NCBI RefSeq assembly: GCF_000485595.1
Contig: NW_014577134.1
Coordinates: 232,830 to 258,763, forward strand
DNA length: 25,934 nt
Direction: 5' to 3'
From: Priapulus caudatus
Taxonomy: Eukaryota > Priapulida > Priapulimorpha > Priapulimorphida > Priapulidae
Shown: piece after piece, positions 18,136-25,934 of the stretch
How positions within the stretch are numbered: the first letter of the stretch is position 1
Layout of the letters: the number at the start of each line of letters is the position of its first letter
The notes under the pieces: model-generated
Seen by the model: only the letters and a program-made list of their open reading frames with translations
Database searches by the model: none
Told to the model about the DNA's origin: nothing
Position numbers and translations under genes: made by a program

Positions 18136-19910
18136 GTCAAGATGCTCACTTTTTTCAGGGCGGTTTACTTTCTTTTGTGATGATTGATCTGCAGTGCAGA
18201 CAGCCGTCTTGAGATTTCCAGCGATGTTGTTTGATGAGTGCTAGCTAGCTGAGGTCTGCACGCTGTTAGATCCGTCCCAGCCCTCGAGATTTTTATATTT
18301 CAAGAGGAACAAGATTTGAGATGGGATTGCTCCCCCCGACTGCACGTGGATGGATGTAGGTTGCCTGTCTGTCTGCCCATGGGCCAGTATAGATATAGTA
18401 GTTGCAGTTGGGTGTCTCGAACACGATCTCTGCATTTGCCTTGTCAAGGTCAATCGTGGTAAGACGCTACTGAAATGTCACTCTGCTGCCAAGGCGATCA
18501 AAGACTCCAGCCAGACTATAGGCGATCAAATCTTAAAAGGCAAACAGAAAATGTTTGCAAAGTTAAACTTATATCAATAAAACCTGCTTCTTTGACACGA
18601 ATTCTGAAATACAGTCTGACAGGAGAAGTCATCTCACTTGCGGCCGCGCTTCTCTGATAAATGCGTCTGCGAAGATTCTGTTCTAAACATGACGGGAGGG
18701 CCCTAAGTGTTAAATCGTAAATGGTGGGTAACTTCCACGTGCGTTCCGATTTTATAGAATATCTTGTATAGAAAAGCTCGTGTGTTCTACGTATATCAGG
18801 CACGCGTGATCGTATAGTGTGAGCAGGTTCGTCTGTACAACAGATACGTGTGCTATTGCACTTAAGCCACAGACAGTATATTGCTATAACCACAGAATTA
18901 CTACGGTTACTCTATTCTTTAATAATCAACATCATATTGACAATTACATACAATACATAGGTGGCTACGCAGGCCAACCAGTAAATACGCGTTACAAATG
19001 CTACGCAGGTCAACAATGCCTACGCAGGCTAACATCTTATACACCAGGCACATACAGACAAGCGACTGGTTTACAAATGCAGTTCATATTTACGAGCGTG
19101 GAGTCCTGCAGGTCGCAGGCAGCAGGCAGGTCCTCATCGAGGGATGTCCGGCGGCGACAGTGACGAGCAGCGAGAGCAGCAGGTGAGAGCAGTGCGGTGC
19201 TGACAGCGTCGTAAACTGTCAGGCACCGTGGAACTGTCTTCCTCTTTCTGTCCAATTCGGTCGGTGTTTATGCTTCTGAAGGGATGCGTGGCCCGAGCGT
19301 GGTCAAGGCCTTGTGGAAGATGGTGGTGCAAGACGTGTCGTCATCTCCAACATTTTTATGGGTGACTGAAGTCACTGAAGGTAAGAAGCTGTGGATGCTT
19401 CTTGAATCTGGTGTGGGAATCGCGTCAGTTCGATTCATGTTCTCATAGTTCACATTTGTCGGTGGCATTCGTTGTTTGTTCTTTATCAGTCGGCTTGCGA
19501 CATCAAGGTGTGATGTCCTTCTATAGGTACTAAACTGTCACTCTGTCGTCGTGAGTGATAACTTTTACTCGTGTTCCAGTGACTCAGTTTCTTTGGATAG
19601 CTGGGTGGCGTTCTTCGCTTGTTGCCTTGACTGCTATTTGTCGACTAAAATAACCTATGACGTGATGCTGCTTAAGTTAAACGACCCGTGTCGCTAAGTT
19701 CTATACTAGGTTAAATAATTCGATGTCTACGTCATTACACTTGTCGTGAAAGCTAGCCGCTAAAGTGCCCCCTACGAGACTATTACACGCGAGCAAAAGG
19801 CATGCGAATTTCATTTTATTCAGACGCCGTTTGACGTGCACATCTTTTAGCGGCCCGGGTAAAACGCTGTATATATCAGAACAGTGTAAAGACGCGAGAG
19901 ATGTTTGTTA
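18136..19910. other. Spacer between the copies, second part, no recognised gene
   Basis: The only repeats are small: a GGAT/CTGT patch near 18345-18376 and three copies of TACGCAGGYYAAC (18966, 19002, 19021). Frames up to 125 codons on either strand overlap each other and lack recognisable domains. No tRNA, snRNA or transposon end was recognised. Confidence 0.45.
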
Positions 19911-19983
19911 GCGTACGTGCGTGCGTGCGTGCGTTGGTGCGTGCGTGCGTGCGTGCGTGAGTGAGTGGGTGCGTGTGTGCATG
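19911..19983. repeat. GTGC/GTGA microsatellite at the left edge of copy B
   Basis: GTGC units (19913-19958) pass into GTGAGTGAGTGGGTG, the string also seen left of copy A. The duplication boundary lies in this simple-sequence DNA. Confidence 0.9.
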
Positions 19984-22400
19984 CGTACGTTCGTGTGTTG
20001 GAGGGATGGAATGGAGGTGAGGTCGAGGTCTGTACTGGATACTACACTGCTCTGCTGTTCATAGCGCCTGGTGCTTTAAATGACCGTTTTTTACATTATT
20101 CACCAAAGGAAACAACCGTTTCCAAGGTCATTGCGGGCTCGTAACAACAACAGAAGTGTGCTAACATTAAACACTGAAAATCACGTTCGACATTTACAAT
20201 TTTCCGCATCTTAGCCCTAAACAGTGTTCATGCTTCACTTTTGCACATGCAATGTGTTAATTTTGAGCCCCGCTTCAAAATTATGAGTGAATGATAGCAG
20301 TGCAGTCTTTTTTTAAACTACATGCTTGCTTTTTCATATACGCATTATATAGCAGTGCATTCTGCGTGGTGCATCTTAGATGTGCAGGGAAATGTGATTG
20401 AATTAATGAATGACGCATGAGACAAAGTCAAAATCTTGTTTAAATTAATGTGCTTTGAATCGGAGGACAATTTTGTTAGTACTACTACCAAATTACATTT
20501 TACGGTTGTTGGCATTATAGTAAGTCCTTTGTGTCATAACATTATGGTTTTATCATGCCATACTGTTGTGTTATTTTTTATTCCTACAAAAGTTATTATG
20601 TGAACACAGTAATCGTTTTGGATTTCATAAACATTTTCGCGGGCAAAATCAGGTGAAACGACTTGTATTTGCGAGCGATTTGAATGGTAATATTGAGCCT
20701 AGGGTATAATTATAACTGAATATTTATGCAGTCAGTCTGGTCAGCCTCATTAACAATTTTCTCATTAGATCTCTGTATAACGATGACACGATGCGAGAAC
20801 AAATAAATAAAACATGACTGCGATTGCTAGCGGGCTCATTTATTAGCGGGGAAATTGCACATGATGGGCCTCTTCCACTCGTTTATTCGATATAAATACT
20901 TATTCAACGAAAGGGGAAGTATGTCTACAAATATTACGAGGTTTGTTCGTACGCGGGTAATAAATTATCCTCGGTACAGCTTGCAGGATAAATCGCCGAG
21001 TTGAGGTATTGACCTCGGCTGTCGTAAATCGCCGAGACTCGGCGTTAATCTAATGACGTGGGTTAGCAAAATGTCAGAGTCGGCAGCGGTAGCGACGAGT
21101 TCATAGAGAGGTGTAATGCAGTAGTGTACATGAGATAAGGTGCGAGCGGTAGCAGCGGGAGGATCTCCGTATACGCTACTGCTACTTATTCACTACATAC
21201 TGACCCTGCGTCTGCTAGATAACGTCTCTCTTGAGTCATGTACAGCCTGCCGAGTTCGCTATACTTGAATCGTGTTCGCACAGGGTAATTAATTGACATT
21301 GATTTCTAGGCAATTTTAATTTGGATGTTGAATTTCAATGATAATACCGGTGAATACGCGATGAGTATACGCTGAAGCTGCCCTGGCTGTTTGATCACGT
21401 TGACGTCACGTGATTGAATTTGAATGTCGGTTGACATCGCGCCTGTGTCCCCTTGTTTCTCGAAATGACCTTCACTGGGCCTATGTAAATGTGTATCTGA
21501 GCCGATTCCGTAGAGCAGCGCTCTGAGTAGGGATAGAAGCGTGGGTGAGCGAGTGTGACCTCGCGATTCTATGCCGACGATTGTATGTCCGAATTATATG
21601 ATGGGTTTATTTTCTCGCTCGCCATTTTGTCTGAAATCAGAAACCGCTGTCTGTGTGGGGGCCATGTTAGCAGGTGGCCCTTGCGTGCCTGTCAAAAAAC
21701 ATTCGTCGGGCGTTTCTACGACTATTTATTGATTTGCCAGACGTGCTAATAACAATGTTGATTAAAAACCATTGGGATTAATTACCGCAATGATACTTCA
21801 TTAAGGTATTTTACATAATTAATTAGGCTTAATTACAGCTTTCATTTAAAAACGTGCAATCAGCTTAGAATAATGAGATGTTTGTCTAAATTAATTTCAC
21901 CACAGACGGAAATTTAGGAGGCATTGTTTGTATGATAAAAATAATACAATATAAAATTTTCGTCAAACAGGTAATTAACTGCATTATAAAGGAAAATAGT
22001 TAATAACGTTATTGGGCAAACATTCAATTAAGTTTTTTTAGTAACGTTAACAGTTTTGTTATGTAAACAGTGTAGAGACAAAATTGCGACAATGTCGCTG
22101 AATTTCCTAACAATAAAAAATCTTAGGTAGGCAAAATTCAAATCGCATGCTTAGAATTATAGCATTGCTTGTTTGCTAATATGCAATGTTGTCGTGGGTG
22201 AACGACGATGTTTCAAAATACACACTTAATTCTCGAGGTAATATAGGTGTACTACCATAGAGTGAATTACTTTGCTTCTTAATTCCAATGAGACTTTAAT
22301 GCTTTATCATAATTATTTAATAATTAGCAGTATGCAAATACGAGATTACTTGCGAGGATAGCACGTGAATATATGTGATTTTAAATTGCGAGGGGTGAGT
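19984..22400. other. AT-rich unique part of copy B with no recognised gene
   Basis: Counterpart of 10340-12780. Small indels break different reading frames in the two copies, which argues against coding function on either strand. Confidence 0.5.
21401..21413. promoter_or_regulatory. Overlapping CRE and palindromic E-box, copy B
   Basis: Identical to the site at 11771-11783: TGACGTCA at 21401-21408 and TCACGTGA at 21406-21413. Identity between the copies is weak evidence of constraint because nearby sequence is also nearly identical. Confidence 0.35.
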
Positions 22401-22882
22401 TGAAAATAATGGAATTAACTGAACAATTCTTTGATATCAGTATGAAGAGTAACATGTACAGAGAGCTACACTGGGGACGGCTAGTCCGAAAATAAACCAT
22501 CGCAAATTGAAACTGCAAGAAGAAATTGTGCAACAGGTGAGAGACGAAAACGAGGTTCGGCGAATTTTAACATTTTCGAGCAAAAATCTTCTAAAACGAA
22601 ACGTAGTCTTTCTAAAACGAGAGCTTCCCCGGTAATGGAGAAACAGGTTTCACGGCGTTGTTGTCAGATGGCCTGCTGCCTCGATGAGCGCATGCTGCAA
22701 GGATGAAAGTATATAGTGAGAATCTGAACGCGATTTTCAAAGGCAAACAAATTCCGCATTGTACACTCGGCAGATGCTGGGACATTATTGTTCCATTTCG
22801 CGAGTTTTCAGCGCGTTTCTATATCGTAATTTGCATGTGGTGGCGCCGAGGCGGAGAGGAAAGGAGTGTTCCATTGTCTCTG

Positions 22883-23099
22883 ACGGGACGCTGGGGGCTG
22901 TTGGGGATATTAGGCATCGAATTGTATTCAGTGTGTATTGCGTTTCCAGCGTGCTAAAAATAAATGTGTGCTCACGGCGAGCTAGCAGCTGATTTGAGCT
23001 GTGTTGCCATCGTGTTCCTGATGATAAGGAAGCGAAACAAGTGCTGTTACTGGTGTTACTGTGCTTACCTAATATCCCCAACAGCCCCCAGCGTCCCGT
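22883..23099. repeat. Foldback with 32-bp perfect inverted arms, copy B
   Basis: Left arm 22883-22914 and right arm 23068-23099 are exact reverse complements. Relative to copy A each arm has one more G/C in the run of four and one more in the run of three. The interior is also nine bases longer near 23050, where GGTGTTACT is added. Confidence 0.8.
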
Positions 23100-23387
23100 A
23101 GTTACAACCTGGTGCTGCCGCCGCTATATCAAGTTTGGCCGCGGAGATGCAAAAGTTTGGGAAAACTGTGTGAAACCGTGTCGTATTCAAAGAACTTTTT
23201 GGAAGAACACATACGATTTTCAGGTAAATTGGTGGGGTCATATGATTAAGGGAGAATCATAGACGAAAACAAGGTAAAGTTTGAATATATTTATTCACAT
23301 AATAATAGAATATTTACAAGTTGAAAACTATGCAAAAAACCATGCTGTTAAAACAGTGTCATAATCTTCTCTATATTGTTCTCTTGA

Positions 23388-23531
23388 TATATAAAGTTGT
23401 TCAGCCGAATTAGTCCGTACTCGCATAACTAGAGAACTCCGCAGCCTAGAGGAAAATCTATATATATAAAGTTGTTCAGCCGAATTAGTCCGTACTCGCA
23501 TAACTAGAGAACTCCGCAGCCTAGAGGAAAA
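23388..23531. repeat. 75-bp tandem duplication present only in copy B
   Basis: A 69-bp unit (TATATAAAGTTGTTCAGCC to CTAGAGGAAAA) occurs at 23388-23456 and again at 23463-23531, joined by TCTATA. Copy A has one unit. The second unit begins at the proposed Helitron 5' end, so a tandem Helitron end or a local assembly error are both possible. Confidence 0.85.
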
Positions 23532-23651
23532 CCAAAGATATTTTCAGAATCAGTACGTCTGGGAGGTGGTTCTGGCTGAAACAAAAATTGTAAAAGTTAA
23601 AAAGTTAAAAATTGATAAAAATTCTATTCATCAATAGATGCCATAGATATG

Positions 23652-23772
23652 GCATGGGATGTCATGGGATGGGATGGGATATGGGATGGGATGGGATGCG
23701 GTGCGATAGGATGGGATGGATGGATGGATGGATGCATGGATGGATGCCTCATGGATAGATAGATAGATAGAT
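23652..23772. repeat. GGGAT / GGAT / GATA repeat block 1, copy B
   Basis: Same order as 13935-14063, ending in four GATA units and GATTA. One T is missing next to the GCGGTGCGATAGG motif compared with copy A. Confidence 0.88.
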
Positions 23773-23810
23773 TAAAACATCACGTACGTGTGAATCTATG
23801 GTGTATACCC

Positions 23811-23885
23811 TTAACGGCGCAGTGGCATAATCCTAGAACATCCGTCTCCTACACCGGGATTCCGGGTGCGAGTCCCAGCTGGGGA
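23811..23885 (+). mobile_element. tRNA-like SINE head, copy B
   Basis: The A-box-like GGCGCAGTGG (23816-23825) and B-box-like GGTGCGAGTCC (23865-23875) are about 40 bp apart, as in tRNA promoters. CTCCTACA sits where an anticodon loop would be. The 3' side goes straight into the foldback arm (from 23892). This copy is the better preserved of the two. Confidence 0.62.
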
Positions 23886-23891
23886 ACTTGA

Positions 23892-24102
23892 GCCCGTTGT
23901 CAGAAACAAAATTAGTCTTAACATTAGTCTTAACAATAACATTTTCATGTAGACCGTCGCCAGCGCTTTGTTTCGTTTTGTTATCAGGAAATCTGCTACG
24001 ATTTTTCATTCAGGTAACTTCGCAGCGTTTCTGTCGACGGTCTAAGAGAAAAAGTAAATGTTAAGACTAATGTTAAGACTAATTTTGTTTCTGACAACGG
24101 GC
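23892..24102. mobile_element. Intact 211-bp foldback element, copy B
   Basis: The left arm begins GCCCGTTGTCAGAAAC and holds two ATTAGTCTTAAC units; the right arm is its reverse complement and ends CTGACAACGGGC. Pairing continues past the arms (TAGACCGTCG with CGACGGTCTA), so most of the element can fold into one long hairpin. The TTAA at 23930-23933 is the empty form of the MITE site filled in copy A. No target-site duplication was seen. Confidence 0.72.
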
Positions 24103-24232
24103 CCCTTATTTTCCCATTTTTTTATTTTTTCCCTTTTACCTACCTCTTTAGTATGTATTTTTAATTTCTTACTTTTTAATTTTAATTTTTAATTTTTTAT
24201 CTTTTTATTTCTTATTGTTTTTTTACTGTTTG
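24103..24232. repeat. T-rich / polypyrimidine tract, copy B
   Basis: Nearly identical to 14888-15016, with small homopolymer length differences. Confidence 0.7.
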
Positions 24233-24570
24233 GGATGGGATGGGATGGGATGGGATGGCATGGGATGGCATGCGATGGGATGGCATGGGATGGCATGACA
24301 TGGCATAAGATGGGATGGGATGGGATGCGGTGCGATGGGATGGGATGGCATGGGATGGGATGGCATGGCATGGGATGGCATGGCATGGCATGGGATGGCA
24401 TGGCATGGGATGGCATGGCATGGCATGGCATGGCATGGCATGGCATGGCATGGCATGGGATATGGGATGGAATGGGATGGGAATAGGTGCGATGGGATGG
24501 GATGGGATGGCATGGAATGGGATGGATGGATGTATGCATGGATGGATGCATGGATAGATAGATAGTTAGA
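24233..24570. repeat. GGGAT/GGCAT pentanucleotide array, block 2, copy B
   Basis: Runs of GGGAT and GGCAT form patterns such as one GGGAT followed by two or three GGCAT, ending in about nine GGCAT in a row near 24410-24455. A GATATGGGATGG segment, GGAT tetramers and a short GATA tail follow. The array is purer than in copy A. Confidence 0.93.
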
Positions 24571-24889
24571 TTTATTTGGTATTTTCCTTTCAACCAAACG
24601 GTCACCAACTGAGTAACGCCACTGATTTCCCCGGGCAACGCCGGGTATCCCGCTAGTATATATATATATGTAGCGGGGAGGAGACGGTGCGAGGGCTTAC
24701 AGCGCTCGAGATAAAATCTCGAATGAGCAGGCACATATTTTACGGTGTGAAATTTTCGCGGGCAAATTGTTGCCCCCCCCCCCACCACCACCAACAACTC
24801 CATTCTCTCTCCGCCCGAAACCCTACCAGTCGGCTTAGAAATGCATCGCCGGTTATTGACGATGGCAACCGGGATGACTCTCTCATGCG

Positions 24890-24890
24890 A

Positions 24891-24921
<31 letters not shown>

Positions 24922-24939
24922 TAAATATATAAATATATT

Positions 24940-24987
<48 letters not shown>

Positions 24988-25040
24988 AGAAGAGCAAACA
25001 ACGAAAGGCAAGAGAGAGCGAGAGAGAGAGAGCGAAAAAA
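24890..25040. repeat. (AT)n, (TAAA)n and (GA)n microsatellites, copy B
   Basis: An AT run (24891-24910), TAAA units (to about 24925), a further AT run to 24951, GA repeats (24952-24983) and more GA near 25012-25033. Confidence 0.88.
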
Positions 25041-25044
25041 CTCA

Positions 25045-25298
25045 CAGCACACATCACACACGCACCGCACACATCGAGCACGCACGCGCCCCCGACGCGA
25101 GCTCCGAGGCACACGCGGCCACCCCCGCGCGCTCCCAGCGCAGCGCGCGCAGCGCAGCTCGCCCGCACCACGAACAGGCCACACACACACACACACACAA
25201 CACCACACACACACACGCGCGCGCCGCGCGCACACACACACACACCACACACACACACCACACACACACACAATACACACACACACAAACACACACAG
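25045..25298. repeat. CA microsatellite with a copy-specific GC-rich insert, copy B
   Basis: CACG/CA units (25045-25087), then a GC-rich segment (about 25088-25176, with GCGCAGCGCGCGCAGCGCAG) that is missing from copy A, then CA runs to 25298. The right flank matches copy A again. Confidence 0.85.
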
Positions 25299-25620
25299 AG
25301 CGAGAGACAGAGAAATCGAGAGAAGAAGAGCAGCCGAGAGAGAGAAGCGAGAGAGCCGGTACATTCTTCACTAACGCGGGCGCTACGTCTCGTGACGATA
25401 CCAGTGGCAACGGCGCAGCGAGCATTGTATTGAATAGTAGTTTCTCGCAACTGTAGCTGTGCCATTTGCAGATAGGCCCGTTTTCCTTTCTGTTCGCCGG
25501 TTTGTTCGCAGGCGATTGTTGGTTGCGTGCTCGGCGATTGTGGAAGCGAGTGGGATTTTCCTAACGTCGCAAAGCGGCGATGACGCAGCTAATCGTGCAG
25601 TAAAAAGTGGCATGTCTTCG

Positions 25621-25842
25621 GTGCGTGCGTGCCCATATGTGTGTGCGTGCGTGCGTGCGTGCGTGGTCCGGATGTTTGTGTGTGCGTACGTGCGTACGTG
25701 CGTGCGTGCGTGCGAGCGCGGCGCGCGCGTGGTGTGTGTGGGGTGCGTGTGTGTGTTTGGTTAATTGTGCGTGTGTTCTCTGTGTGTGGCGTACGTGCGT
25801 CCGTCTGTGTGCGTGCGTGCGTGTGTGCGTGTGTGTGCTCGC
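25621..25842. repeat. GTGC/GTAC/GT microsatellite cluster, copy B
   Basis: Same order of units as 16405-16632, with a few single-base length changes. Not coding. Confidence 0.92.
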
Positions 25843-25934
25843 AGCGTGGCTCGGGCTGCTGCACTTGTACATTCTACATTGGCGCGTTTCAGCTCATGAT
25901 GTTCGTGAACGAACGAACGCTCGTCGGCTAGCCG

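Larger units (their letters stand above)
23457..24656 (+). mobile_element. Non-autonomous Helitron-like element with nested repeats, copy B
   Basis: The left end is A|TCTATATATATAAAG (TC at 23457-23458). The right end has the stem CCCGG (24630-24634) and CCGGG (24641-24645) around GCAACG, seven spacer bases, then CTAG (24653-24656) followed by T. Helitrons start with TC, end with CTRR behind a short hairpin, and insert between A and T without a target-site duplication; all of these fit. No Rep/helicase frame exists in the 1200 bp. It contains GGGAT blocks 1 and 2, a SINE head, a foldback and a T-rich tract, so it is either a chimeric element or a target for repeated insertion. Confidence 0.6.
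19961..25934 (+). repeat. Copy B of the ~6-kb direct duplication (cut by window end)
   Basis: Collinear with 10317-16721 at an offset of about 9.63-9.64 kb before the MITE. It lacks the 497 bp made of the TTAA MITE plus one TTAA, carries an extra 75-bp tandem unit at 23388-23531, and has a different GC-rich segment in its CA region. The last bases still match copy A, so the match probably continues past the window. Confidence 0.95.

Noticed and set aside
17877-18149. 90-codon minus-strand frame free of simple repeats
   Set aside because: No family resemblance, no visible upstream exon or splice pattern, and its length is within chance expectation for a window of this size.
23811-23885. Functional tRNA gene
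   Set aside because: The A and B boxes are present but the acceptor and anticodon stems do not pair into a full cloverleaf, and the sequence lies inside nested mobile DNA.

Overview
This 25.9-kb window looks like nuclear, non-coding DNA of a multicellular animal, probably an aquatic invertebrate; no phylum can be named. The signs are a very high density of microsatellites (GT/CA, the tetranucleotide GTGC/GCAC, GA/CT, GAT, pentanucleotide GGGAT/GGCAT), long AT-rich stretches with short random reading frames, a tRNA-like SINE head, and non-autonomous DNA transposons with target-site duplications or an empty site. I found no protein-coding gene, tRNA gene, rRNA gene, CRISPR array or bacterial-type operon. 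The longer open frames are translations of microsatellites (poly-CVRA, poly-THTH, MGWDGMAW-type) or chance frames, and none resembles a protein family I recognise.

Layout. 1-440 is a trinucleotide minisatellite. 440-10,316 is AT-rich to mixed sequence broken every 1-2 kb by GT/GC or CA tracts; it holds one well-bounded 171-bp hAT-like MITE (4472-4642) with a perfect 8-bp target-site duplication. 10,317-16,721 is a 6.4-kb segment (copy A) that recurs in the same orientation at 19,961-25,934 (copy B, cut by the window end). The two are separated by about 3.2 kb of different sequence (16,722-19,960). In the stretches I compared, most differences are one- or two-base indels, so the pair looks more like two haplotypes or two noisy consensus versions of one locus placed in tandem than like an old duplication. 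A recent true tandem duplication with a period of about 9.63 kb is the alternative.

The most interesting part is a nest of mobile DNA inside this duplicated segment. In copy B, 23,457-24,656 has the ends of a Helitron: A|TC at the left, and a CCCGG/CCGGG hairpin followed by CTAG|T at the right. Inside, in order, are a short GGGAT/GGAT/GATA block, a tRNA-like SINE head, a 211-bp foldback element with long inverted arms, a T-rich tract and a longer GGGAT/GGCAT block whose tail repeats the layout of the first. In copy A, a further 493-bp MITE with about 125-bp terminal inverted repeats sits at a TTAA inside the foldback arm. Copy B keeps the unoccupied TTAA, so the window carries both the filled and the empty site.

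Nothing here supports a working gene system. The value of the window is its transposon nesting, its microsatellite architecture, and a probable assembly artefact that should be recognised before anyone counts gene or repeat copies.
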